Positions 26,626-34,940 are shown, numbered from the stretch's first letter. The stretch is 64,000 nt of DNA from JBMDXB01 sp048594975 (GCA_048594975.1 JBMDXQ010000067.1:62001-126000); one strand, 5' to 3'. Made by a program: numbers and translations. Notes: a model not told the origin generated them from the letters alone.

Positions 26626-26785
26626 TTGAACTCAGGGGGCCACGGAGGCCACGGAGATTTTGGAAGGGGATTCAACGTCCCGCGGCCGGATCAGCAGGGA
26701 CCACCGATCGACCCTGTAAGCTCCGAGCCTCCGTGCCCTCTGAGTTGACAACGCTCCGCGACCTCTGTTCCCTCTGTGGCCCACG
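26626..26785. repeat. Second copy of the CCACGGAGGCC inverted-repeat family
   Basis: The left arm (26626-26656) reads TTGAACTCAGG followed by two CCACGGAG words. The right arm (26721-26750) contains CTCCGAGCCTCCG, TGCCCTCTGAGTTGACA. CTCAGGGGGCCACGGAGGC and GCCTCCGTGCCCTCTGAG pair with one mismatch and one bulge across about 70 bases. Degenerate words (CCTCTGTTCCCTCTGTGGCC) continue to about 26782. The right arm shares 21 of 22 bases with the right arm at 4514-4535. It fills the space between two small genes. Confidence 0.75.
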
Positions 26786-26794
26786 AGGATCACT

Positions 26795-27094
26795 ATGAAG
26801 CTCAAGTCGGAATTCGAGACCACGTGCCCCTGCTGCCACGCGACGCTCGTCGTCGACGTGAACCTCCGCCGCATCGTGCGCCACGAGGAGCCGGCGAGCG
26901 GCAATCGGCCGGAGCTGAGCGACGCGCAGCGCATCCTCGCCGAGGAGGCCGCCCGGCGCGAGGCGATCTTCCAGCAGTCCGTGGTCAGCGAACGGACGCG
27001 CGGCGACGCGCTCTCGAAGCGGTTCGAGGAAGCACTGAAACAGGCCCGCGAGGAACCGATCACCAAACCGACGCGCGACTTCGATCTCGACTAG
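26795..27094 (+). CDS. Small protein with an N-terminal CPCC zinc-ribbon-like motif
   Basis: A 99-residue cytoplasmic protein. ETTCPCCHATLVVDVNLRRIVRHEEP looks like half a zinc ribbon, with Cys-Pro-Cys-Cys near residue 11 and nearby His. The rest is a charged, probably helical segment (RILAEEAARREAIFQQSVV...RFEEALKQAREEP) that could form a coiled coil. No function is known to me. It lies just after the repeat element and converges on the transglutaminase-like gene with a gap of six bases. Confidence 0.7.
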   Translation: MKLKSEFETTCPCCHATLVVDVNLRRIVRHEEPASGNRPELSDAQRILAEEAARREAIFQQSVVSERTRGDALSKRFEEALKQAREEPITKPTRDFDLD

Positions 27095-27100
27095 CGGGCC

Positions 27101-27805
27101 TCACCACGGATCGAAGCTGAAGTGCGGATCGCGCGGCAGCTCCGTCCACGTGTGCGCGCCGGCGTAACGCGCCGGCTTCTTGCCCGGATGTTCCCGGCGG
27201 AATTTGAAGTAGCGGGCGCGCAGTCGATCGGTCCGCCGGTCCGAGGTGCGGATCGGGCGGTGCGGCCACCCGAGGAGCAGCCGCTCGACCTTCCACACGT
27301 TGCCTTCCAACAGCCGCCAGTCATAGTTGCCGAGCGCGCGCAGGTCGACGACCGCGTAGCCGGTGACCCGTCCGCTGAAGTCGACGTACGGATCCACGTA
27401 GCTGAGCGCGAGCGCCCGCGCGGTGCGGAACACCGGCCTCCGGCCGTGCAGCCCGGGATCACGCGATCGTGCCACGGACCCCCACCGCCCGCCGCGGCGA
27501 AACACGAAGATCACGTGATCGAGCTCGTCGATCGACTCGAAGCTCAGGACGAGTGGCGGATAGCCGTGCTGCTCGAGGACCACGGCCGCGGCGAGTGCCG
27601 CCTCCAGGCAGTGGACGGTCCGGTGGCGGACGATGCCGCGGAAGCTGCGCAACGTGGCGCCGCCGGGGGGCGGTTCGGTGTTGTAGGGGAGGCGGTTCAG
27701 GAAGCGCTGCACGTCGCCGGGCGTGCGCAGCCGTTGAATGAGCCGGCGCTCGGCAGCGGTGAATCGATCGAGGCCGGGAACCGGCGCCCCGCCGCCGCCA
27801 CGCAC
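27101..27805 (-). CDS. Transglutaminase-like cysteine protein
   Basis: A 234-residue protein. The catalytic triad of the transglutaminase/NlpC-like fold is recognisable: Cys in TVHCLEAALAAAVVLEQHG, His in IDELDHVIFVFRRGG and Asp in ARSRDPGL. The following strand LSYVDPYVDFSGRVTGYAVVDL is also typical. No signal peptide is evident. Translation is taken from the GTG at 27805, whose first base is the last base of the SCO1 stop, making a one-base overlap and a coupled pair; longer upstream in-frame sequence is shadow. Substrate unknown. Confidence 0.75.
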   Translation of the reverse strand: MRGGGGAPVPGLDRFTAAERRLIQRLRTPGDVQRFLNRLPYNTEPPPGGATLRSFRGIVRHRTVHCLEAALAAAVVLEQHGYPPLVLSFESIDELDHVIFVFRRGGRWGSVARSRDPGLHGRRPVFRTARALALSYVDPYVDFSGRVTGYAVVDLRALGNYDWRLLEGNVWKVERLLLGWPHRPIRTSDRRTDRLRARYFKFRREHPGKKPARYAGAHTWTELPRDPHFSFDPW

Positions 27806-28644
27806 TAACGCAGCCCGTCTCGCATTCGCGCGAGCAGTTCGGCCGGCGTCCAGTCGTTGCCCGAGAGGATCGCGACGAGCTGCCCGTCCTGTCCCACCAC
27901 CGCGGTGCGCAGGTTGTGGACGATCTCGGCACCCGGTCTGTCGGGGCGGATGATCGAGACGCCGAAGCGTGACGCGAACCGTTCCACCTCCTCGCGCGAG
28001 CCGGTGAGCAGCGTCCAGACCGCCGGGTCTGCCGAGACGCGCGCGGCATGCGCGGCGAGCACCGCCGCGGTGTCGTAGTCCGGATCGAAGCTCACCGAGA
28101 CGAGGCGCGCGCGCCCACGCAGCCCCGGATCGCGCGCGATGCCGTCCTGCACTGCGGCGAAGTGCCGGTCCAGGCGCGGGCAGAAGTCCGGCAGCGGACA
28201 GCGCGTGTATATGAACGTGACGGCCAGAACGTGGCCGTTCCACTCGGAGAAACGCCGGGCGCGGCCGGTCTGATCGGTGAACGCCGCGTCCGGCACGGGC
28301 TCACCGGCTTTGACCACGTCCACCGGCGCGGGCGGGGGCGTCTCGGCGAGCGGCGCAGTCCCGATTCGGCGAACGGTCGAGAGGAACGCGCGGTTCTCTT
28401 CGAGGACGAGCGTGGCGGTGACCAGCTCGCCCGGCTGCCGCGACTCGAGCAGCCGCCTGTCGCCCACTTCGAACGCCATGGTCATGGCCGGCATGAAACC
28501 GGGAATGTCGTCGTGCCGGATCGTGAGGCGGCCACCGGCAGCGTCGACGGCCACGATCTGGCCACGGAGCTCGTACTGGCGGTTGCGCGAGCAGGCAGGC
28601 AGCAGCGCCGCGGCCGCGATCAACAGAACGGTGAGGACGCGCAC
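27805..28644 (-). CDS. SCO1/SenC copper chaperone lipoprotein with N-terminal CusF-like domain
   Basis: A 279-residue lipoprotein (lipobox LLPACS). Residues about 25-95 form a small beta-barrel with DIPGFMPAMTMAF, the Met-rich copper site of CusF-like/CopperCBD domains. Residues about 115-279 are a SCO1 domain with TRCPLPDFCP and the copper-ligand His in EIVHNLRTAV. The two cysteines are five residues apart rather than the usual three. SCO proteins deliver copper to the CuA centre of cytochrome oxidase or reduce its cysteines. The fused metal-binding domain suggests an own copper source. No oxidase subunit is nearby. Confidence 0.9.
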   Translation of the reverse strand: MRVLTVLLIAAAALLPACSRNRQYELRGQIVAVDAAGGRLTIRHDDIPGFMPAMTMAFEVGDRRLLESRQPGELVTATLVLEENRAFLSTVRRIGTAPLAETPPPAPVDVVKAGEPVPDAAFTDQTGRARRFSEWNGHVLAVTFIYTRCPLPDFCPRLDRHFAAVQDGIARDPGLRGRARLVSVSFDPDYDTAAVLAAHAARVSADPAVWTLLTGSREEVERFASRFGVSIIRPDRPGAEIVHNLRTAVVGQDGQLVAILSGNDWTPAELLARMRDGLR

Positions 28645-28726
28645 GGTCTCATCACTCTAGCTCGGGCGTTCGCGGCGCGCAAAATGTGACCGAGCTTCGC
28701 CGCGCCCCCGGCTCACGGTATGCATC

Positions 28727-28735
28727 TGTTATACT
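28727..28735 (+). promoter_or_regulatory. Extended -10 promoter for the RRM gene
   Basis: TGTTATACT matches the extended -10 consensus (TG-N-TATAAT) with one mismatch. No good -35 lies 17 bases upstream, as often with extended -10 promoters. Transcription from about 28742 would give a leader of 120-140 bases ahead of the RNA-binding protein start. Confidence 0.5.
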
Positions 28736-28862
28736 CGGCGCCGGATGAGAGCCCGCCCCTTGCCTGCGCAGGTCGCACCGTCCTCCCGCACAGCACCGTG
28801 TGAGCTTTCCGGCGGCGACGCCCTGAGCGCGGGGGTGGTCGCGTGACGATGGATCGCGCGTC

Positions 28863-29252
28863 ATGGCAGGAGTAAGTGACAGCATGGGCAGGAGACTCTA
28901 CGTCGGGAACCTCCCTTATTCAGCCACGGAGGACCAGCTCACCGAACTGTTCAGCCGCGCAGGCAAGGTCGACAATGTGCGGGTCATGCGTGACATGGCG
29001 ACAGGACGGGCGCGCGGCTTCGCGTTCGTGGAAATGGGGACGGATGAGGATGCGCAAAAGGCCATCAGCGAGTTCCACGAGCACCAGATGGAAGGACGCG
29101 CGCTGGTCGTGAACGAGGCGCGACCGAAGCCGGAGGGCGGGTTCGGCGGCGGGGGCGGCGGCCGCGGGCGCGGCGGCTTCCGCGGGGGCGGCGGCGGGCG
29201 CTTCGACGACGGCGACTTCAGCGGCGGACGAAGGAAGGAACCCAGGTGGTGA
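28863..29252 (+). CDS. RRM-type RNA-binding protein with glycine-rich tail
   Basis: A 129-residue single-RRM protein. RNP2 (LYVGNLPYS) and RNP1 (ARGFAFVEM) are intact, with GRALVVNEARPKPEG closing the domain. The last 40 residues are Gly/Arg-rich (GGGRGRGGFRGGGGGRF), like plant and cyanobacterial cold-inducible glycine-rich RNA-binding proteins. The start could be ATG 28863 or ATG 28884; the latter gives the conventional MGRRLYVGNLPYS but its Shine-Dalgarno spacing is long. It has a strong-looking extended -10 and a long leader upstream, and a rho-independent terminator downstream. Confidence 0.93.
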   Translation: MAGVSDSMGRRLYVGNLPYSATEDQLTELFSRAGKVDNVRVMRDMATGRARGFAFVEMGTDEDAQKAISEFHEHQMEGRALVVNEARPKPEGGFGGGGGGRGRGGFRGGGGGRFDDGDFSGGRRKEPRW

Positions 29253-29256
29253 GTTG

Positions 29257-29446
29257 CGGCAATGCTGAATGCTAAATGCTGAATGCTGAATGCCGTGATG
29301 AGTGACTAAAGGCCGCCCTTGACGGCGGAGCGTAACGGGAAGGCCGGCGCCTACGGGCCGCCGGCCTTTTTCTTGTTTAGCTCACTTGCCCGAGCATTCG
29401 GTCCCGCGTCCAGAGGTCGGCATTCAGCACTGACCCGCGCCATTCG
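29257..29446. repeat. Heptad-array element with divergent arms, downstream of the RRM gene
   Basis: The left arm (about 29257-29298) is a run of AATGCTGAATGC words starting GGCAATGC. The right arm (about 29394-29446) has CATTCGG, GGCATTCAG, CACTGACC and CCATTCG words. Compared with other copies the termini have drifted from TGTCAATG/CATTGACA. The interior carries the RRM terminator hairpin. The element starts within ten bases of the RRM stop and ends about 15 bases from the ABC ATPase stop. Confidence 0.65.
29340..29373 (+). terminator. Rho-independent terminator
   Basis: AAGGCCGGC (29340-29348) pairs perfectly with GCCGGCCTT (29360-29368) across an 11-base loop and is followed by TTTTC. The 9-bp GC-rich stem and T-run fit an intrinsic terminator for the RRM gene. 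Confidence 0.85.
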
Positions 29447-29460
29447 TCCACTGACACGCG

Positions 29461-30213
29461 TCACTCGTCCACGACCCAGCCGTCGCGCAGTTGGATGATC
29501 CGGCTGCCGTACGCCGCGTTGGTTTCCGAGTGCGTGACCTGCAGGATCGTCGTCCCGCCCTCGTTGAGCTTCTTGAACAGCTCCATGATCTCGCGGCCCT
29601 GGCTCGAGTGCAGGTTGCCGGTCGGCTCGTCGGCGAGGATCACTTTCGGGTTCGAGATGACGGCCCGCGCCACGGCGACCAGCTGCTGCTGCCCGCCCGA
29701 AAGCTGGTTGGGGTACAGGTCCTTCTTGCCCACGATCTGGAACTTGTCCAGGATGTCGCAGACCATGCTCTCCCGCTCCGACTTGCGGATGTCGCGGTAC
29801 GACAGCGGGATGTCCAGGTTCTCGTAGACCGTGAGGTGGTCCAGCAGGTGATAGCTCTGAAAAACGAACCCGATGTACTGCTTGTGCAGCCTGGCGCGAT
29901 CCTTGGCCGCCAGCCGGTGCACCGGCTGATCGAGGAAGTAGTACTCGCCGGTCCAGGCGCTGTCGTGCATCCCGACGATGTGCAGGAGCGTTGACTTACC
30001 CGCGCCCGACGGGCCCATAATGGAGACGAACTCTCCTTCCTTGACGTCCACGGTGATCCGCCGCAGCACGTAAGTGCGGCTCGTGCCGTGCGCGTACGAC
30101 TTCTCGATGTTGCGCAGCGCAATGAGCGCGTTCGGCGCGAGCGCCTCGGCGGGCGCGTAGTCGGCCTGGGGTGCAGGCTGGGAGGAACGCGAGAAGAAGG
30201 CCATGTCCGTCAA
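29461..30213 (-). CDS. ABC transporter ATP-binding protein, MacB/LolD family, no adjacent partner
   Basis: A 250-residue nucleotide-binding subunit. Walker A is GPSGAGKST, the Q-loop is FQSYHLLDHLTVYENL, the signature is LSGGQQQ, Walker B is VILADEPTGNL and the switch His is in QVTHSE. These are hallmarks of the MacB/LolD/FtsE group that energises FtsX-like permeases. The first 30 residues form a Ser/Ala/Pro-rich extension. No permease is adjacent; an ADOP-type permease lies 0.7 kb away on the same strand beyond an oppositely oriented gene and could be its partner. Start at 30213 or at Met4 (30204). Confidence 0.93.
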   Translation of the reverse strand: MTDMAFFSRSSQPAPQADYAPAEALAPNALIALRNIEKSYAHGTSRTYVLRRITVDVKEGEFVSIMGPSGAGKSTLLHIVGMHDSAWTGEYYFLDQPVHRLAAKDRARLHKQYIGFVFQSYHLLDHLTVYENLDIPLSYRDIRKSERESMVCDILDKFQIVGKKDLYPNQLSGGQQQLVAVARAVISNPKVILADEPTGNLHSSQGREIMELFKKLNEGGTTILQVTHSETNAAYGSRIIQLRDGWVVDE

Positions 30214-30350
30214 ACCCTCCGTGGCTCCAATGTCTTCCGTTAGACGGGGATACGAGCGCTACGGTTCTGCATTATATAGGGTGGCGCGCACCGGCGGCAT
30301 CGGTCTTGAAGCTATATGGTTGCGGCCGTCGTCTTATCTATAAGGGCTCC

Positions 30351-30917
30351 ATGAACCTCGTGATCTGGGTGCTCGCCTCGATGCTGGCCGCCGGGCCGGC
30401 CGTCCAGTCCGCCTCGAACGGCGCAGCGGCGGCCAACCCCGCGCCCCAGGAGCCAGCGAGCGGCCAGGCGCCGGCCGCCGGAACGGAAGCGCTGCCCGTC
30501 TCCCTGGACCGAATCCAGCGCCAGCTGTCGAAAACGCCTCAGATACGGCCGTCCGAAGTGACGCCGGTGTTCCGCGTCGAGGTAATCGGCGAGCTGCCGC
30601 CGATCGAAGTCCTGCTCGGCCCGGACTACCTCGTCGGCAAGACGCCCACCGCCGGCACTGCGATGACGCACCAGGAGTTCCGCGACATGGTTACGCCGCC
30701 GGAGTTCCGCGGCACCGCCATGTACACGCAGGGCGAGGCGATCACCATCATGGCGACCGCGGTCGCGCTGCAGTGGGCGCTGCAGAAGGCGGTGCAGAAG
30801 TACCGCGAAGCCATCAGCGCGCGCGAGCGCGAAGCGGCACGCCAGGAAGTGCAGAAGGCGCTCGAGGAGCTCGAGAAAGCACGCGCGGCCGCCGGCCTGC
30901 CGAAACGGGTTCCTTGA
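30351..30917 (+). CDS. Exported protein of unknown function
   Basis: A 188-residue protein with a signal peptide (NLVIWVLASMLAAGPAVQSAS). A low-complexity Ala/Pro/Gln stretch follows, then a compact middle (TPVFRVEVIGELPPIEVLLGPDYL) and a long amphipathic helix at the C-terminus (KYREAISAREREAARQEVQKALEELEKARAAAG) likely to form a coiled coil. Upstream in-frame sequence from 30171 is not convincing. No family is recognised. It lies between an orphan ABC ATPase and an ADOP permease, both on the opposite strand. Confidence 0.7.
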   Translation: MNLVIWVLASMLAAGPAVQSASNGAAAANPAPQEPASGQAPAAGTEALPVSLDRIQRQLSKTPQIRPSEVTPVFRVEVIGELPPIEVLLGPDYLVGKTPTAGTAMTHQEFRDMVTPPEFRGTAMYTQGEAITIMATAVALQWALQKAVQKYREAISAREREAARQEVQKALEELEKARAAAGLPKRVP

Positions 30918-30954
30918 GGTCCGCGGGCGCCGTGCCGCTCTCGCCGGCGCTCTT

Positions 30955-33357
30955 CTACTCCGCGCGCAGCGCCTCCACCGGATCGACGCGGGTCGCGCGG
31001 CGCGCCGGCAGCACGCAGGCCAGCGTCGCCACCGCGACGAGAATCGCCGCCGTCGACCCCAGCGTCACCGGATCCCACGGCGCGACGCGAAACAGCAGCG
31101 TCGCCAGCGTCCTCGCCACGAGCAGCGATCCCGCGACGCCGAGCACGACCCCCGCCGCCGTGATCGTCAATCCGTCGCGCAGGATCAGCCGGAACACCTC
31201 GCCGCGCCTTGCGCCGAGCGCGATGCGCACGCCGATCTCGGTGGTCCGCTGCGCGACCGCGTACGCCATCACGCCGTAGATCCCGATCGCCGCCAGCACG
31301 AGCGCGAGCGCCGCCAACCCCGCGCCGAGCAGCGCGAAGAAGCGGGGCTGGGCGATCGAGTCGCTGACCATCGCCGACAGCGTCGTCACGCCGATGACCG
31401 GGACGGTGCGATCGATCGATGCAATCGCCTGCCGCAGCGGTGCGGCGAGCGCTGCCGGGTCGGACCTGGTCTTCAGGATCGCGAACGTGCCAGGCTCGCT
31501 GACCTGCCAGTACGGGAGGAACGTCTCGACGCGCGGGCTCCCGGCGGCGCCGCGGGTCTTCGCGTCCCGGACGATGCCGACGATCGTGAGCCACGGCGAC
31601 CGCTCGTCGAAGCGGATCCGCCTGCCGATCGGATCCTCGCCGGGGAAGTACCTCGAGGCCATCGTCTCGTTGACCACGACGGAGGGGGCGGCCTCGCCCG
31701 CGGGAAACGTGCGACCCCGCTTCAGCGTCATCCCCATCGCCTCGAAGTAGCCGGCGCTGACCAGCCGGTACCAGGTCACCGGCGCCTCCGACGGAGTACG
31801 CGGCCCGGCGCGGCCCTCGATTCGAAAGTCCGTGTCGTTGTCTCCGCTCAGCGGCAGCACGGAGGCGAGCGCCGCCTTCTCCACGCCGGGGAGCGCGGCG
31901 ATGCGCTCGAGTACCTGGTCGTAGAAGGCGCGGCGCCTCTCGGCCGTGTCGTAGGTCGTGCGCGGCGGGTTGATGCCGCCCACGAGCACGTTCTGGGGGT
32001 CGAAGCCCAGGTCCGCCTGCTGCAGCCGCACGAACGTGCGCAGCAGCAGGCCGCTGCCGGTCAGCAGGACGAGCGCCAGCGCCACCTCGGCGGCGATGAG
32101 GCCGTGGCGGAGCGCGCGCCCGCGCCCGCCGGCGCTGCCCCTCGCCCCCTCCTTCAACGCCTGGGTGAGGTCGCCGCGCGAGGCCTGCATCGCCGGGGCG
32201 ATGCCGAACAGGATTCCGGTGATCGTGCTGAGCGCGGCAGCGTAGCCGAACACCGGCCAGGCGAGGCGAATTTCACCCACCCGCGGCGCGCTCGCCGGCG
32301 CGATCGCCACGAGTGCGTCGACCGCCCAGACGGCGAGCAACATGCCGGCGATGCCGCCAATCCACGAGAGGGCCAGGCTCTCGGTGAGCAGTTGGCGCAC
32401 GACGCGGCGGCGGCCGGCGCCGAGCGCCGCGCGAATGCCGAGCTCGCGGCTGCGCCCGGAGCCGCGGGCGAGCATCAGATTGGCGATGTTCGCGCAGGCA
32501 ATCAACAGCACGAACGCGACCGCGCCGGCAAGCGCCAGCAGCCCCTTCCGGAAGTCCCCGACGACCCGCTGGTGCAGCGGTTGGAGCAGGAACCCCACCT
32601 TCTCGTTGTACTCGGGGTGCGTGCTCTCGAGCTGGCGGGCGAGCGCGGACGCGGCCGCCTGCGCCTGCTCGAGCGTCAGACCGTCCCGCACGCGCGCGAC
32701 CGCGCGCAGCGTAACCGCGCCGCGGTTCGGGTTGGCCGTGTTCAGCTGGCGCGGACGCCAGATCTCCGCGGCGCTGGCGACGATCGGCCGGAACGACGCC
32801 GGCGCGACCCCGATAATCTCGTGCGCCTCGCCGCTGAGCGTGATCCTGCGGCCGACGGCAGCCGGGTCGGCGCCGAACCGGCGCTTCCACAGGCCCTCGC
32901 CGATGATGACGACGCGCGCCGCGCCAGGCACGTCATCCTCCGCTCGGAAATCGCGGCCGGGCGCGGGCCGCACCCCGAGTACGCCGAAGTACTCGTGCGA
33001 CACTCGCTCGCCGAGGAGCGGCTCCGGTTCGGAGTCGCCGAGCAGGGCGGGCCGCCAGTTGGTGATGATCGCCACGCCCGCGAACAGGTTCTCCTGGAGG
33101 CGCCAGTCGACGTAGTTGCCGGGCGTCGCCCATTCGTCGGCGGGGCCGCCGCGCGCGCGGACGTCCTGCCAGACCATCACCAGCCGCTCGGGATTGGCAT
33201 ACGGCAGCGGCGTCAGCAGCAGCGCGTGGACGACGGTGAAGATGGCGACGTTGGCGCCGAGGCCGAGGGCCAGCGTGAGCACCGCCACGGCGGTGAAACC
33301 GGGCAGCCGCGCCAGCATGCGCAGGGCGTACCGGAGATCCTGGGCGAGCGTGGTCAT
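30955..33357 (-). CDS. ADOP-type MacB/FtsX ABC permease
   Basis: An 800-residue permease with the duplicated layout of acidobacterial ADOP proteins: an N-terminal membrane helix after LRYALRMLARLPGFTAVAVLTLALGLGAN, a MacB-type periplasmic domain, three FtsX helices, then a second copy. The second half has RIALGARRGEVFRLILRDGLTITAAGVVLGV and ends LPARRATRVDPVEALRAE. These proteins need a separate ATPase; the orphan MacB-type ATPase at 29461-30213 is a candidate. The start at 33357 (MTTLAQDLRYALRML) has AGGGGGAG immediately upstream. A much longer in-frame extension to 34173 overlaps divergent genes and is not real. Confidence 0.92.
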   Translation of the reverse strand: MTTLAQDLRYALRMLARLPGFTAVAVLTLALGLGANVAIFTVVHALLLTPLPYANPERLVMVWQDVRARGGPADEWATPGNYVDWRLQENLFAGVAIITNWRPALLGDSEPEPLLGERVSHEYFGVLGVRPAPGRDFRAEDDVPGAARVVIIGEGLWKRRFGADPAAVGRRITLSGEAHEIIGVAPASFRPIVASAAEIWRPRQLNTANPNRGAVTLRAVARVRDGLTLEQAQAAASALARQLESTHPEYNEKVGFLLQPLHQRVVGDFRKGLLALAGAVAFVLLIACANIANLMLARGSGRSRELGIRAALGAGRRRVVRQLLTESLALSWIGGIAGMLLAVWAVDALVAIAPASAPRVGEIRLAWPVFGYAAALSTITGILFGIAPAMQASRGDLTQALKEGARGSAGGRGRALRHGLIAAEVALALVLLTGSGLLLRTFVRLQQADLGFDPQNVLVGGINPPRTTYDTAERRRAFYDQVLERIAALPGVEKAALASVLPLSGDNDTDFRIEGRAGPRTPSEAPVTWYRLVSAGYFEAMGMTLKRGRTFPAGEAAPSVVVNETMASRYFPGEDPIGRRIRFDERSPWLTIVGIVRDAKTRGAAGSPRVETFLPYWQVSEPGTFAILKTRSDPAALAAPLRQAIASIDRTVPVIGVTTLSAMVSDSIAQPRFFALLGAGLAALALVLAAIGIYGVMAYAVAQRTTEIGVRIALGARRGEVFRLILRDGLTITAAGVVLGVAGSLLVARTLATLLFRVAPWDPVTLGSTAAILVAVATLACVLPARRATRVDPVEALRAE

Positions 33358-33702
33358 CTCCCCCTCGCTAGCCAGCCGCATGCCCGCGCGGACCGACTCC
33401 CCGAGAGCCGGATCGCGCGCGAAAACGTTGACCTGGCTGGAGAGGGTCGAGCGGGGGTTGTTCACAACCGGACGACATGCGTCCGCTGCCGGGACGCCGG
33501 CCTGGTCGGAGCAGACGGGCGTTGGGCACCCCCCTCCCAAAGAGGGGCTGCCTCCTTTGCCGGAAAGGAGGCAGCCGCTTCTGGCGAGCCTGGCGGCCTT
33601 CGCCAGCCGGAATCGCCGTTTACCGCCGCGGCGGCGGTATTCGCCGGAAAGGGCGGGAGCCGCCGGAGTCGGCGACGTATCGTGGAAACGGAAGGACGTG
33701 AC
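33358..33702. other. Hairpin-rich divergent intergenic region
   Basis: A 345-base gap between the leftward ADOP gene and the rightward DUF5668 gene. It holds a perfect 13-bp stem, GGCTGCCTCCTTT (33546-33558) and AAAGGAGGCAGCC (33564-33576), around the loop GCCGG. CTGGCGA...TTCGCCAG follows near 33583-33605, then the palindrome ACCGCCGCGGCGGCGGT near 33622-33638. None is followed by a T-tract. Reading rightward, the first hairpin would sequester AAAGGAGG. I see no gene. Confidence 0.65.
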
Positions 33703-34092
33703 GTGACCGCTATGGACCAGAGCCAGCCGGTGCCCGGCGGAGGGACCGACCGCCACGTCCTCTTCGGGGTGGCGCTCGTGGTGCTCGGCGCGCTGATACT
33801 CGTGGATCGCCTGGCGATCTTCGACCTGACCCTCAACAACTGGCCGATCGTGATCATCGCCTTGGGGCTGGTCAAGCTCATCGATCCTTCGTGCTCGCGC
33901 CGGGTCGGGCGGTCGCGGCGCCCGGGTGCGTGGCTGCTCTTCATCGGCGGCTGGGGGATCGTGAGCGAGCTCCACCTCCTCGGGTGGGAATACCGCACGT
34001 CCTGGCCGCTGCTGGTCGTGGGCGCGGGCCTGATGCTCGTGTGGCGGTGGTATGAGGGGCCGGACGCGTGCGAGCGGCCCCGGGAGCGCTGA
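33703..34092 (+). CDS. DUF5668/LiaI-like membrane protein
   Basis: A 129-residue integral membrane protein with about four hydrophobic segments, including VLFGVALVVLGALILVDRL and NWPIVIIALGLVKLI, the LiaI/LiaF-like transmembrane repeat. GTG 33703 is chosen because GGAAGGA stands at good spacing, while ATG 33712 is too far from it. It ends two bases before the next gene, which is a longer member of the same family, so the two are cotranscribed. Probably an envelope-stress-related membrane protein, by family. Confidence 0.8.
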   Translation: MTAMDQSQPVPGGGTDRHVLFGVALVVLGALILVDRLAIFDLTLNNWPIVIIALGLVKLIDPSCSRRVGRSRRPGAWLLFIGGWGIVSELHLLGWEYRTSWPLLVVGAGLMLVWRWYEGPDACERPRER

Positions 34093-34093
34093 C

Positions 34094-34792
34094 GTGAACA
34101 GGTGTGCCGGACCCCGGTCGATGCCGCAACTGATCCTCGGCCTGATCATCGTGCTCGTCGGCGTGATGTTCACGCTCGACTCGCTGGGGATTGCGGACGC
34201 CGAGTACTACCTCCGCTACTGGCCCATCGGCGTCATGGCGATCGGCGCCGCGAAGCTCTGGCAGGCGCGGGACGGGCACGGCGGCACGTTCGGCGGCGTG
34301 CTGCTGCTGGTCATCGGCGGCTGGCTGCTGCTCTCGGAACTGCACCTGCTGCGGGTGAGCTTCTGGGATCTCGTCTGGCCGATATTGCTGCTGGCGCTGG
34401 GCGGTTCGCTCGTCTGGCGGAGCGTGACGAGCCGACGGCTGCCGGTCTCCGACCGCGACGGCAATTCGACGCTGTCGGCGATTGCCGTGCTGAGCGGCGT
34501 CAGCCGCGGCAACAACTCCCGCACGTTTCGCGGGGGCGATCTGACCGCGATCATGGGCGGCTGCGAGATCGATCTGCGGCAGGCGGCGATCGACGGCGAG
34601 GCGGTGATCGACGTCTTCGCGCTGTGGGGCGGGATCGAGATCCGCGTGCCCGAGGACTGGACGGTGATCGGGAAGGTGACCCCGTTCATGGGCGGATTCG
34701 ACGACAGGACGCGTTCGCGGCAGGGCAGCGGCGCGCATCGCCTCGTGATCCGCGGCATGGTGATCATGGGCGGGGTCGAGGTGAAGCACTAG
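34094..34792 (+). CDS. LiaF-like membrane protein (DUF5668 plus C-terminal beta domain)
   Basis: A 232-residue protein. The N-terminal half carries four hydrophobic helices (LILGLIIVLVGVMFTLDSLGI; WPIGVMAIGAAKLW; GVLLLVIGGWLLLSEL; LVWPILLLALGGSLVW). The C-terminal half is the repetitive beta-helix-like domain of LiaF/YvqF (LSGVSRGNNSRTFRGGDLTAIMGGCEIDLRQA ... VFALWGGIEIRVPEDW). In Firmicutes LiaF inhibits the LiaRS two-component system; here a LytS/LytTR pair follows 148 bases downstream, a comparable arrangement with a different system. GTG 34094 has GGGAG seven bases upstream; ATG 34124 is the alternative. Confidence 0.85.
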   Translation: MNRCAGPRSMPQLILGLIIVLVGVMFTLDSLGIADAEYYLRYWPIGVMAIGAAKLWQARDGHGGTFGGVLLLVIGGWLLLSELHLLRVSFWDLVWPILLLALGGSLVWRSVTSRRLPVSDRDGNSTLSAIAVLSGVSRGNNSRTFRGGDLTAIMGGCEIDLRQAAIDGEAVIDVFALWGGIEIRVPEDWTVIGKVTPFMGGFDDRTRSRQGSGAHRLVIRGMVIMGGVEVKH

Positions 34793-34940
34793 CCCGATGA
34801 CGACCAGGCCGTTCCGCCAACGCCCGGTCTCCGACTCCCGACGCTCCACGGCCCGGATCCGGGCCAAATGCCTCGTGTCCGGGAGCCGGGCATCGGATGG
34901 CGGGAGTTGTGGCCGGCGCGTCTCGGCGCGCTGCTAGACC

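Noticed and set aside
31595..34173. Possibility that the ADOP gene starts far upstream at 34173 as a 1072-residue protein
   Set aside because: The extension has no ADOP homology, crosses two divergent membrane-protein genes, and a natural start with AGGGGGAG is present at 33357.
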